64,000 nucleotides of DNA. It comes from Yersinia aleksiciae. GTDB lineage: Bacteria > Pseudomonadota > Gammaproteobacteria > Enterobacterales > Enterobacteriaceae. The first letter of the stretch is position 1, and each line of letters opens with the position of its first letter. The translations under genes and the position numbers were made by a program. Of this stretch, positions 51,726-61,634 are shown piece after piece. The DNA lies in the NCBI RefSeq assembly GCF_001047675.1, contig NZ_CP011975.1, positions 3,140,073 to 3,204,072 of the forward strand, read 5' to 3'. The notes under the pieces are model-generated. The model made no database searches. It was given only the letters and a program-made list of their open reading frames with translations, and was not told the DNA's origin.

Positions 51726-53393
51726 ATGAAAGCGTCTGATGCCATAGCACATGTATTGAGTGCTAATAATGGAGACTTTGGATTTGAATTGATTGGCGGG
51801 ATGATTGCACATCTTGTCGATAGTATCAATTTATTAGGGGAAAAAATTAGTCTCTGTACATCATGAACAGGCCGCGGCATTTGCAGCAGGTGGAATCGCT
51901 AGAGCTACGGGTAATAAAAAATTAGGCTTGGCATTAGGGACTAGTGGTCCTGGAGTCACAAATTTAATTACAGACATCGCAGATTGTTGGTTGGATAGCT
52001 CACCTTGTATTTTTATTATTGGTCAGGTCAATACTAACGAAATCAAAAGTGAAAATAATATTCGACAGCAAGGGTTCCAATAATTAGATATAGTCAGTAT
52101 CGTTCAAAGTATTACAAAGTATGCTTATCAGATAAAAAACAAAGATGAAATTATTCCATATCTGCAGTATGCGATTGACACAGCAATAAGTGGAAGACCC
52201 GGTCCTGTACTTATAGATATTCCAATGAATCTGCAAAGAGCAGAATTAGATGAAAATGTGATTGATTATCTAAAAGAAATGAAAATTAAAAAAATAAAAG
52301 ATAATTTCATCAAATCATCAGATTTTGAGGAGATGTTTACTTTATTAAATAATTCAAAACAACCGATTTTCTTAATTGGTGGCGGAGTCATTAATGCAAG
52401 AAATTTTGGTGAGTGGCAAACTTACATTTCTGATAATCATATCTCGCACGTTGCAAGTTTGAAAGGGAGTGAAAAGACGACAGCGCTACCAGGATACTTT
52501 GGTATGATTGGTAGCTATGGTACTCGTACTGCAAACTATGCTCTACTGCAAGCAGACTTAGTTATTGTTCTGGGAAGTCGCTTAGATGTTCGCCAAACTG
52601 GTGCGGATACAGATGATTTTGCTCGGAATGCAAAAATTGTCCAAATAGATATTGATCAGCAACAGCTTAACAACCGAGTAAATGGCGATTTTAGCGTTGT
52701 TGCACCGTGTGAAGACTTCTTTTCTTACTCGTTAAGTAATATTGTAAATAGTAAATATGATGATTGGTTTTCAAAACTTAATAAGCATTGGATGAGATGT
52801 TTGTTGATGAGTATGAAGAACTTGATATTAGCCCGTTTAAGATATGTGGAATTTTGAATAGCTCATTTAATGATAAAAAAGTGCATTATTTTACTGATGT
52901 TGGTAACAATCAGATGTGGGCTGCACACTCTCTACGATTGAGTTTAGGACAGGCAATTCATAACTCTGGTGGCTTAGGTGCCATGGGCTTTGGAATACTG
53001 ACTGCGATCGGTATTTCTTATGCGATTAATGATCTTGTCGTTGTGATTACCGGTGATGGCGGAGCACTGCTAAATATTCAAGAACTTGATATCATCGCCA
53101 GAGAGAAAAGGTCTATACTAACAATTGTACTTAATAATGATTCTTTAGGTATGGTTAGAGTATTTCAAGAGATGTATTTTGATGGTCGAGATGATTCGAC
53201 ATATTGGAATGGGTATAGCTCATCATTTGCAAGTATTGCTAAGGCCTATAATATTATAGCATTCACTACTACGACTGATGTTGAGCTTTAAAAATATATA
53301 AATGATTTTATTGGTAACCCAAGACCAATGCTTATCGAAGTCTTAATGAGCGATGCTAGAGAATATTGCCCTCGACTGGCATTTGGTAATTAA
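51726..53393 (+). pseudogene. YerE-like thiamine-diphosphate enzyme remnant
   Basis: About 556 codons across frames read as an acetolactate-synthase-fold enzyme: the N-terminal Pyr domain with the catalytic Glu in [15 protein letters not shown], the central domain, and the PP domain with the ThDP motif GDGGALLNIQELDIIAREK-N. The gene is broken by a frameshift near 51845, an in-frame TAA at 52081-52083, a frameshift near 52785, and TAA at 53289. Next to ddh remnants it is best read as YerE, which adds a two-carbon unit to make yersiniose. The family call is by analogy. Confidence 0.72.
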
Positions 53394-53543
53394 ATTGATA
53401 GGCAATTTCTGTATAAGTAAAAAATTTTTAGTTGGAAGTACTTTAAAATTTACTTAATTTATCAATGGCTAACTTAGTATCTATTAAGATGCATAGATTA
53501 GTATATTTAACTATAATTACAAAAGCGATATTTTTTAAAAAAC

Positions 53544-54908
53544 ATGATAAATAACCAAACCCTAGTATCTAAAATGTCAAAAATTACTTCAATAGATTAT
53601 CATGTTGGCGTGACCTTATTACTTAGGTTATGGACTATCGCTGCCGGTGGTATATTAATAATATTAATTCCACTTTATCTAACGGCACCTGAACAAGGTT
53701 ATTTTTTTACCTTTGCAAGCTTAATTGCAATGCAGGTGTTTTTTGAACTCGGCTTTAATTACGTCGTTGTCCAGCTTATTGGTCATGAAATGGCTCATGT
53801 CACTATTAATAATAATAGGCTCGAAGGGGATAATAATAGTATTAGTCGTATTTACTCACTTATTTCATTATTAAAAAAGTGGTATGCAATTATCTCATTG
53901 ATTTTCTTTGTGATTGTCTTTTTTGCTGGATTCTATTTTTTTAAACACAATGGAAACTTGATGTTATATGAATGGTTACCAGGGTGGGCTTTGTTAGTTT
54001 TCTTTTCTTCAGTAAATCTTTTTATCAGTCCATTTTTAGCAGTATTAGAGGGGTTGGGGCTTGTTGGTCAAGTTGCAACGATAAGATTAATACAATCAAT
54101 AGTTGGTTATACAGCCCTTTCGATACTATTCATATGTAAGTTAGGATTAATTTCCATACCTGCAGTCACTGGCACTGCAGCATTATTTTCGACAGTCTTA
54201 GTATTAAGAAAATATGGAAAATTATTATTTAGACCTGAGCTTAATAACCTTCTATCTAGCGAAAAGATATCTTGGTATAAAGAGATTTTTCCTTTTCAGT
54301 GGAAAATTGCTTTAAGTTGGTTAAGTGGATACTTCATTTTTCAGCTATTTAATCCGATGCTATTTGCACATCAAGGATCAATTGAGGCTGGAAGAGTAGG
54401 CTTAACATTGGCGACATTTAGTGCAATGCTATCCCTCTCAATGAGTTGGGTTACAGCTAAGAGTCCAACAATGGCTAGGTTGATCGCAGAAAATAAAAAG
54501 TCAGAATTGAATACATTATTTATATCTTTGATGAAAAAATCAGCGATACTAAATCTCTTAGTGTCCATTCTGTTCTTAATTCTTGTTTTTCTCCTAAAAA
54601 AATTTAATATCGATATAGTGAATAGAATTGCCAGCTTTGATATTCTCGTATTGCTTTTCGTGATTTCTATAGCTAATCATGCAATATTCTCTATGGCAGT
54701 CTATATGCGGTGTCATAAGGAGGAGCCTATGATATGGAATTCATTGTTAACTGGACTTATAGCTCTTCCGCTTATTTATATTTTTTCGAAAATTAGCTCA
54801 TTTGCTACAATTGCAATCTATGGAGTTATAATGATAATTATATCATTGCCTTGGTGCTATATACTATTTCGAAAATATTACTATCGTGATGTAGTTGATG
54901 GTGACTAA
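53544..54908 (+). CDS. wzx: O-antigen flippase Wzx
   Basis: A 454-residue polytopic membrane protein with about 12 hydrophobic helices, no signal peptide and an A/T-rich codon pattern. It belongs to the MOP/PST flippase type by topology. It moves undecaprenyl-PP-linked O-units across the inner membrane. It is the first fully intact gene of the cluster, 150 bases after the YerE-like pseudogene, so its expression would depend on a long untranslated or decayed leader transcript or a local promoter. Confidence 0.85.
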   Translation: MINNQTLVSKMSKITSIDYHVGVTLLLRLWTIAAGGILIILIPLYLTAPEQGYFFTFASLIAMQVFFELGFNYVVVQLIGHEMAHVTINNNRLEGDNNSISRIYSLISLLKKWYAIISLIFFVIVFFAGFYFFKHNGNLMLYEWLPGWALLVFFSSVNLFISPFLAVLEGLGLVGQVATIRLIQSIVGYTALSILFICKLGLISIPAVTGTAALFSTVLVLRKYGKLLFRPELNNLLSSEKISWYKEIFPFQWKIALSWLSGYFIFQLFNPMLFAHQGSIEAGRVGLTLATFSAMLSLSMSWVTAKSPTMARLIAENKKSELNTLFISLMKKSAILNLLVSILFLILVFLLKKFNIDIVNRIASFDILVLLFVISIANHAIFSMAVYMRCHKEEPMIWNSLLTGLIALPLIYIFSKISSFATIAIYGVIMIIISLPWCYILFRKYYYRDVVDGD

Positions 54909-55089
54909 GTCGAATAGTCATTATTTTGTATCTCTCATTATGATTTAGTTTAGGTGTGCAGTATACCGAATGGTATTTTCCTAATAATGTATTACGATTT
55001 TTTTGAAATGGTATTTATATCAAAATATATATGATGAATAAAAAATAATCTTTCAGGATATAAACAATGTAATTAACTCAGTCCAGGAG

Positions 55090-56081
55090 GTGATAAAATT
55101 AAAAAAACAAAACCATTTTAATTACAGGGGGAAATGGTTTCATTCCGGCTTATATGGTTGAAACTATTTCAGTGTTAAATAAATATCATGGCTTAAACAT
55201 CAAAGTAGGCGCTTTAGTAAGAAATGAGATAAAAGCCAAAAAGAGATTTAACCACCTTCTGGAGGATAATTGGTTGAGTTTTATATGCCAAGATGTTTCA
55301 ATAGAAATTAAAATAGACACTACTATTAATTATATTATCCATGCTGCGAGCCAAGCTAGCCCAAGGTATTATAAGGCAGATCCCGTCGGAACTCTTCTGG
55401 CAAATACAAAAGGAACTTATAACGTACTTGAATTTGCTAGGAATAATCTTCAAAGTATTGATGGAGTGCTTTTCTTTAGTAGCGCCGAAGTTTATGGGAA
55501 CCTAAATCAAGTTGTTCAATATGTTTCGGAAAATGATTTTGGCTCATTGGATTGCAGTGAATTACGTGCTTGCTATGCTGAAAGCAAGAGAATGGGTGAG
55601 ACAATGTGCATTTCATGGGGGAAACAATATTCTGTCCCGTGCAAAATTGTTAGAATATTCCATACATATGGACCGGGGATGGACCTAAATGATGGCCGCG
55701 TTTTTGCTTGCTTTGTAAGCAGTGCTGCTCAAGGGAAAGATATAAATATGAAAAGTGATGGTTCAGCCATACGAGCTTTTTGTAATCTATCCGATACTAT
55801 TCATGCAATTTTCAAGGTTTTGCTATGTGGCCATATAGGAGAAGCATATAATGTTGGAAATGAAAATTGTGAGATAAGTATTCGTGATTTGGCTTTGTCG
55901 GTAAATCAGTTGTCAAGAAATAACATTTCAAAAATTATTATTTCAAATAATGATAACAACTATATTTCAAGTACTGTTAATCGTATTGTATCCGGATACA
56001 ACTAAATTACGTGCTCTTGAGTGGACTCCGCACTATGATGTAATATCTGGTTTTAAAAAAATAAATTTTTATTTAAAGTAG
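55090..56081 (+). pseudogene. NAD-dependent epimerase/dehydratase (YerF-like), frameshifted at both ends
   Basis: An extended short-chain dehydrogenase of about 330 codons. The Rossmann motif TGGNGF at about 55124-55141 has no start codon in its own frame; GTG at 55090 with CAGGAGG upstream is one base out, consistent with an extra A in the A7 run at 55101-55107. The middle has SSAEVYGN and the catalytic YAESK. Near 55990 an extra T displaces the family-like ending PDTTKLRALEWTPHYDV to the TAG at 56079. Its place beside the YerE-like gene suggests YerF (C-1' ketone reduction), which is inference. Confidence 0.65.
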
Positions 56082-56163
56082 CTATTGACTGTAAATAGAA
56101 ATACTTTAATCTCTTTGAACATTAATATGAAACTTTCTAGCTATCATTGATAGGTATTATAAT

Positions 56164-57174
56164 ATGAGTTCTGAATCCGATATTAGTGTGGCAATTGTCA
56201 TTCCTACATACAATAGAATAGAAAAGTTAAAGAGACGCATCTCTGAGTTACTACCACAAATGAGTAAAAGTGATACACTGTTGATATCAGATAATGCTAC
56301 TGAAAACTTCGATATCGAAATTATTGATCTTTTCAGAAATGAGTCAAGAATATCTTTCCATCGAAATAAAGTAAATATTGGTGCAAATGCGAATATTGCA
56401 AAATGTTTTGAATTAGAAAAAAATGACTGGATGTGGCTACTCAGTGATGATGATTGTGTAAAACCAAATGCGTTAAGTATAATAAAAAAATATATCGGTG
56501 AAGGGAAAGTTGATTTTATAAATTTTTCATCTGAGCTTTTAAAAAATAAACGAGTTGATTCTGTATGTGAGTCTTTCGAAGCATATTTAGATTCAATTGG
56601 AAAAAACTTTAGTAACCATTTGCTTATTTCTAATAATGTTTTCAATATGAAAGTTTTCCGACCATTTCTGAAGTTCACATATTGGGGATGTTTTGTTAAT
56701 GCACCACATTTAGCACCTGTATATTGTGCTTTAGAAAATAACGCTCGTATTTTATTATCAGGTGAAAGTATTGTTGAGTGGCAAAAGCCAGATCGTATGA
56801 ACTGTTGGCAACAATCATCTGCTTTTAATCTGCTTTTTTTACCTGATGTTTTATCAAATGCTAAGTTCAGAGAAAGAGCAATTCATACGATTATGGAAGG
56901 GCTATCTATTCCTGAATTTCTAATTGCTCAATTAGCATTTAACAAAATAATTGATTCAGAGTGTTCTGATAAAGTGAACGCTTATGCAGGAAGAATTATG
57001 AGTGTCTATATAAAATATGGTAATTTTCTGCAAAAAATAAGAGCTTTCTTGTTAATAGCAATGTTAAGATTTCCACGATTCTATTTGTTTATAATTAATA
57101 TTGCATGCAAAAAAATATATGGAAAGCCTATATCTGACTTTCTTCAAAAGAGAAAATTTGAGTTTTATTTGTAA
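56164..57174 (+). CDS. Glycosyltransferase family 2
   Basis: A 336-residue GT-A transferase. The N-terminal motif VAIVIPTYNRIEKL, ISDNATEN and the metal-binding DDD in WLLSDDDCVKP mark GT2. The C-terminal hydrophobic stretch (about 295-315) may attach it to the membrane. It should add a sugar to the undecaprenyl-PP-linked acceptor in the cytoplasm. Donor and linkage cannot be read from sequence. Intact, A/T-rich. Confidence 0.85.
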   Translation: MSSESDISVAIVIPTYNRIEKLKRRISELLPQMSKSDTLLISDNATENFDIEIIDLFRNESRISFHRNKVNIGANANIAKCFELEKNDWMWLLSDDDCVKPNALSIIKKYIGEGKVDFINFSSELLKNKRVDSVCESFEAYLDSIGKNFSNHLLISNNVFNMKVFRPFLKFTYWGCFVNAPHLAPVYCALENNARILLSGESIVEWQKPDRMNCWQQSSAFNLLFLPDVLSNAKFRERAIHTIMEGLSIPEFLIAQLAFNKIIDSECSDKVNAYAGRIMSVYIKYGNFLQKIRAFLLIAMLRFPRFYLFIINIACKKIYGKPISDFLQKRKFEFYL

Positions 57175-57275
57175 TTACTTGCTCTTTTGTAATGAAATTA
57201 TTTATATCAAGTAGTGATGAAGTATATAGGAATAAGTGTGAGTAATTATTTCTATGGGTGCTAATTGAGAGTGAT

Positions 57276-58370
57276 ATGCTATATAAAAAAGAACTTACCT
57301 CAGTTATTATAGTAAAGGTTTTCTTTACACTTTTTGCGGTTTTTGTATATAATCGGTTTTCTCATTTGGCTGACGCTGAAAGATATTTAAATGCAACAAT
57401 CAACTTAAATGATTTTTTAGATAGAACTCAATTTGTAGATAATATATTTTCACTTTTACAATATTTCATTTCAAGTAAGTTAATGACAAATATATTTATA
57501 TCTATAATGTTTGGCCTGTCATTTTTTTATGTATTTAAAGATCTTCTTAATTTTATAGATAGAAAAATATTATATATATGCTTTCTTCTGCCAAGCTTTC
57601 AGATTTGGACCAGCGTAGCTGGGAAGGAAGTTATAGCTATAGCTGGATTTCTTTTTTTTATAAAATGGCTTGTTAATGTACAGTTTGGAAGAAAAAATAA
57701 AATAATTTTTTTGGGGCTAGGTATTGTTTTTGGACTTCTACTCCGGCCACATTATGGTATTGCATATGTTTATCTTGCAATTAGCAGTATTCTGCTGAGT
57801 AATGTTAAATTTGCTAACTTTACGAAATGGTTCTATATCTTATCATTAATAGTATTATCTACTATATTGATGTTGATACTAGCTATAACTGTAGATACGT
57901 GGAGTATCAAGTTCTTGACCGTGTTAGATATAATTAAGAATTACTTCTTATCGTCTGATACTTCATATGCTAATCGGTATTATATACAATGGGGTACAAT
58001 CTCAAACTATTTCAATAATATGGTGTGGGGTTTTTTTATTTCTATTGTTGGACCGACATTTTATGAAACAATAAATAGAGTTACTTATACTCCTTTCTTT
58101 ATTGAAGGAATTATTAGTTTTATTCTAACCATATATATATATTATCGATATTATAAAGCAACGGAAAATAATCCATTTTATAGAAAGTTCTTTTATTTCT
58201 CATTTATTCCAGCTGTAGTTATAGTATTAATGATTCATTATCCTTTTGGAATTTTTAACCCAGGAGCTGCAATAAGGTACAAACAAAATATAACACCATT
58301 AATATATTTCTATCCTCTATTAGTGCTTGCTTGTATCAATGAGTCTAAGGCTAAACATAACATAATATAA
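57276..58370 (+). CDS. wzy: O-antigen polymerase Wzy
   Basis: A 364-residue polytopic membrane protein with about 10-11 helices and a large periplasmic loop. The C-terminal segment PFGIFNPGAAIRYKQNITP is typical of Wzy-like polymerases in enterobacterial clusters. It joins O-units at the periplasmic face. ATG at 57276 (MLYKKELTS) has GAGAG five bases upstream; an in-frame GTG at 57258 would add six residues. Identification rests on topology and place, as Wzy sequences are poorly conserved. Confidence 0.78.
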   Translation: MLYKKELTSVIIVKVFFTLFAVFVYNRFSHLADAERYLNATINLNDFLDRTQFVDNIFSLLQYFISSKLMTNIFISIMFGLSFFYVFKDLLNFIDRKILYICFLLPSFQIWTSVAGKEVIAIAGFLFFIKWLVNVQFGRKNKIIFLGLGIVFGLLLRPHYGIAYVYLAISSILLSNVKFANFTKWFYILSLIVLSTILMLILAITVDTWSIKFLTVLDIIKNYFLSSDTSYANRYYIQWGTISNYFNNMVWGFFISIVGPTFYETINRVTYTPFFIEGIISFILTIYIYYRYYKATENNPFYRKFFYFSFIPAVVIVLMIHYPFGIFNPGAAIRYKQNITPLIYFYPLLVLACINESKAKHNII

Positions 58371-58458
58371 GCAAGAGGCTATTCCTCTTTATATTTATTC
58401 TTTTGTGGGAAGATGATTTTTTTGTTTTCTTGATTATTTAATAATGTATGGATCTTAT

Positions 58459-59415
58459 ATGAATGTAGCTATAATTGGTGGTTCTGGTTTTATTGGTACA
58501 AATTTGGCTAGGTTACTTAGTAATGGTAATGTCAAATTTACTATTTTAGATAAGAAAAAAAGTGATGCGTATCCTGAGCGATGGAAGTATTGTGATGTCA
58601 CTCAATATGATACATTAGCATCCTCTCTTTATGGTCATGATGTAATTATAAATTTAGCGGCTGAACACAAAGATAATGTGCGACCCGTAAGTCTTTACTA
58701 TCAAGTCAATGTTGATGGTGCTAAAAATATTTGTAGAGCGGCAGATTCTCTTGATATTAAAAATATTATTTTTACGTCCTCTGTTGCTGTTTATGGGTTT
58801 GTTGAAGAAGACACTGATGAAAATGGAAAGTTTTCTCCTTTCAATCATTATGGAAAATCTAAGTTAGAAGCAGAAAATGTTTATGATGCTTGGTTTAATA
58901 CTTCCTCAGAGGCAAAATTAGTGACTATTCGTCCTACAGTTGTTTTTGGTATTGGTAACCGAGGTAATGTATATAACTTATTTAAGCAAATAGCATCAGG
59001 CAAGTTTTTGATGATTGGTCGTGGTGAAAATGAAAAATCTATGGCTTATGTAGAGAATATAGCTGCTTTCTTGGCTAAAAGTATTTCATTCCCTACTGGA
59101 TATCATTTAGTGAATTATGTAGATAAGCCTGATTTCACGATGAATGAGTTATCTACTGTAATTTATACTTGCCTTGGGAGGAAAAATAAAGTTGTTAAGA
59201 TCCCTTATTTTATTGGGATCTGTGCTGGTTATTTCTTTGACTTTTTGGCAAAAATTAGCGGTAAAGAACTGCCTGTCAGTAGTATTAGAATTAAGAAATT
59301 TTGTGCCAAAACACAGTTTAGCTCAAAAAATATTGGTGCTTATAGCTTTTCAGCCCCTTACTCTTTGCAAGATGCAGTAGTGAAAACTATCTCAGAAGAG
59401 TTTGTGAATAAATAA
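58459..59415 (+). CDS. gnu: Gnu-like undecaprenyl-PP-GlcNAc 4-epimerase
   Basis: A 318-residue extended short-chain dehydrogenase. The NAD motif GGSGFIGTN, catalytic YGKSK, and the segments AAEHKDNVRPVSLYY, SSVAVYG, RPTVVFGIGNRGNVYNL and NYVDKPDFTMNEL closely resemble Gnu (Z3206) of E. coli O157. That enzyme epimerises undecaprenyl-PP-GlcNAc to undecaprenyl-PP-GalNAc. ATG at 58459 (MNVAIIGGSG) is preferred to an in-frame ATG five codons up. Implication: the O-unit likely starts with GalNAc. The comparison is from memory of the family. Confidence 0.75.
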   Translation: MNVAIIGGSGFIGTNLARLLSNGNVKFTILDKKKSDAYPERWKYCDVTQYDTLASSLYGHDVIINLAAEHKDNVRPVSLYYQVNVDGAKNICRAADSLDIKNIIFTSSVAVYGFVEEDTDENGKFSPFNHYGKSKLEAENVYDAWFNTSSEAKLVTIRPTVVFGIGNRGNVYNLFKQIASGKFLMIGRGENEKSMAYVENIAAFLAKSISFPTGYHLVNYVDKPDFTMNELSTVIYTCLGRKNKVVKIPYFIGICAGYFFDFLAKISGKELPVSSIRIKKFCAKTQFSSKNIGAYSFSAPYSLQDAVVKTISEEFVNK

Positions 59416-59467
59416 AATTAATAATTATCATTCACAATAACTAGTGAGGCTCTTTTGAGGGGGCAAG

Positions 59468-60487
59468 ATGCCAAATATTGCATTTGTAATAACAAAATCT
59501 GAAGTGGGTGGAGCCCAAAGTTGGGTTTTAGAACAGGTTAAATTGTTTAATCGGGAGCATAACATTACTTTGATAACATCAGAACCAGGTTGGTTGACGG
59601 AGTCAATTTCATGTGATGATATTATAATAATCCCTCAGTTGCAAAGAATGACAAGTATTAAGGCGTTATATTTAATGTATAAGGCTTTAAAGGAAAAAAA
59701 TATTGATATTGTTGTTTCAAGCTCTGCTAATGCAGGACTATATAGTAGACTTACCCGTATTTTCATGAGATTTAGATGCATTTATGTTTCTCATGGTTGG
59801 TCTTGTTTATACAATGGAAAATTTTTAAAGTCTATATTTTGTTATGTTGAACGTTTATTGTCACATTTATCCGATGTAATATGGTGTGTATCAAAAAGTG
59901 ATGAAGTAAAGGCTGTTAATGATATTGGAATAAAAAAAGATAAGATAGTCACGTCACTAAATGCGATTACGCCTTTATCACCTCGTGATGATCGGGTATG
60001 CGAAAATAAGATATTATTTTTAGGTCGGTTAACTCACCCTAAAAGACCCGAATTGATTTGTAAGGTTGTTTCTAATAACCCTGAATATAAGTTGGATGTT
60101 ATTGGGGATGGGGAGTATAGAGATTCTTTACGCAATAAGTATTCGGATTACAATAATATAAGTTTTTTAGGTGAGATAGAAAATTTTAACGAGTTTAAAC
60201 AATATGATGTTTTTGTCTTAACATCCGATAGTGAAGGCTTACCCATGTCCGCATTAGAGGCAGCAACAGCTGGGGTGCCTCTCATATTAAGTGATGTTGG
60301 TGGTTGTAGCGAAGTCATTGATGGGAATGGCATACTTATTACTAACACAGAAACAAACTTATCTGTAGCATTAGAAACTATCTTTACTAATTATGAACGA
60401 TTTCATTCGATAGCAAAAAATAGAAAAAACAAATTTGATATTAATAATAAGAAAGAAGAATACAGTAAAATTATTTTTGGTGATTAA
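59468..60487 (+). CDS. Glycosyltransferase family 4
   Basis: A 339-residue GT-B transferase. The acceptor-side loop is VGGAQSW, the donor domain begins ILFLGRLTHPKRPEL, and the retaining E-x7-E motif is SEGLPMSALEA. It adds a sugar by a retaining mechanism. Donor cannot be determined; the adjacent galE makes UDP-Gal a candidate. Intact. Confidence 0.88.
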   Translation: MPNIAFVITKSEVGGAQSWVLEQVKLFNREHNITLITSEPGWLTESISCDDIIIIPQLQRMTSIKALYLMYKALKEKNIDIVVSSSANAGLYSRLTRIFMRFRCIYVSHGWSCLYNGKFLKSIFCYVERLLSHLSDVIWCVSKSDEVKAVNDIGIKKDKIVTSLNAITPLSPRDDRVCENKILFLGRLTHPKRPELICKVVSNNPEYKLDVIGDGEYRDSLRNKYSDYNNISFLGEIENFNEFKQYDVFVLTSDSEGLPMSALEAATAGVPLILSDVGGCSEVIDGNGILITNTETNLSVALETIFTNYERFHSIAKNRKNKFDINNKKEEYSKIIFGD

Positions 60488-60570
60488 TAGGTTTTTAATA
60501 TGTCAAAGCAATCTGCACTAATCTAGTTATTATGAATATAATGTACTTATTTATTAATCGAGGGTGAGAA

Positions 60571-61578
60571 ATGACTGTTTTAGTCACTGGTGGTTCGGGC
60601 TATATAGGTTCCCATACAGTACTCACGTTGTTAGAGCAAGGGAAAGATGTTGTTGTTCTTGATAATCTAGTTAACTCATCAGCAGAATCCTTGGTTAGAG
60701 TATCAAAAATTTGTGGGCGCGAGGCTAAGTTCTATCAAGGTGACGTGCTTGATAGGTCTTGTCTGAAGCTTATTTTTTCGAGTCATAAAATCAGTTCAGT
60801 GATCCACTTTGCGGGTTTGAAATCGGTAGGTGAGTCGGTTGAGAAGCCTCTCGAATATTATCAAAATAATGTTACAGGTTCGATTGTATTACTTGAGGAA
60901 ATGCTTGCTGCTAATGTTAATAAATTAATATTCAGTTCTTCAGCTACGGTATATGGTGAACCTGAGTTTGTTCCATTGACTGAAAATGCTCGAATTGGTG
61001 GTACTACCAATCCATACGGCACTTCAAAAGTAATGGTTGAACAAATACTAAAAGATTTTTCTTTATCTCATCCTGATTTTTCAATAACAGCATTGCGGTA
61101 TTTTAATCCAGTAGGAGCTCATTCTTCTGGATTAATTGGTGAGGATCCTAATGGGAAACCCAATAATTTATTACCATTCATGACCCAGGTTGCCATCGGT
61201 AGATTATCTAAACTATTTGTCTATGGAAATGATTACGATACGCCAGATGGCTCTGGTGTTAGAGATTATATCCATGTTATGGATCTAGCTGAAGGGCATC
61301 TTAGTACTTTAAATAAATTAGTTACTGGGTTTCGCATATATAATCTAGGAACTGGAATAGGCTATTCTGTTTTACAAATGATTAACGAATTTGAGCGTAT
61401 TACAGGTAAGAATGTTCCATTTGATATTGTTTCTCGCAGGCCAGGTGATATAGCTGAGTGTTGGGCAAGTCCTGAACTTGCCGGTATAGAGTTGGGCTGG
61501 CAAGCGAAAAGGAATTTATCTGACATGCTTCGGGATGCCTGGAAATGGCAAGAGATGAATCCCAATGGTTATAATTAA
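60571..61578 (+). CDS. galE: UDP-glucose 4-epimerase
   Basis: A 335-residue GalE: NAD motif [11 protein letters not shown], substrate Ser/Tyr pair in SSSATVYG and NPYGTSK, and [10 protein letters not shown] with the C-terminal [11 protein letters not shown]. It interconverts UDP-Glc and UDP-Gal (some members also the N-acetyl forms). Its place in the cluster implies galactose in the O-unit. GAGGGTGAG precedes the ATG. Confidence 0.95.
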   Translation: MTVLVTGGSGYIGSHTVLTLLEQGKDVVVLDNLVNSSAESLVRVSKICGREAKFYQGDVLDRSCLKLIFSSHKISSVIHFAGLKSVGESVEKPLEYYQNNVTGSIVLLEEMLAANVNKLIFSSSATVYGEPEFVPLTENARIGGTTNPYGTSKVMVEQILKDFSLSHPDFSITALRYFNPVGAHSSGLIGEDPNGKPNNLLPFMTQVAIGRLSKLFVYGNDYDTPDGSGVRDYIHVMDLAEGHLSTLNKLVTGFRIYNLGTGIGYSVLQMINEFERITGKNVPFDIVSRRPGDIAECWASPELAGIELGWQAKRNLSDMLRDAWKWQEMNPNGYN

Positions 61579-61634
61579 TGGTTTTTTCTTAGTAATTAAT
61601 GAGTTAATACTTTTATGAACATGGATAAAAATTG

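Noticed and set aside
52788..53291. Separate ThDP-binding protein gene
   Set aside because: It is the third quarter of the broken YerE-like gene; the neighbouring frames complete the same domain order.
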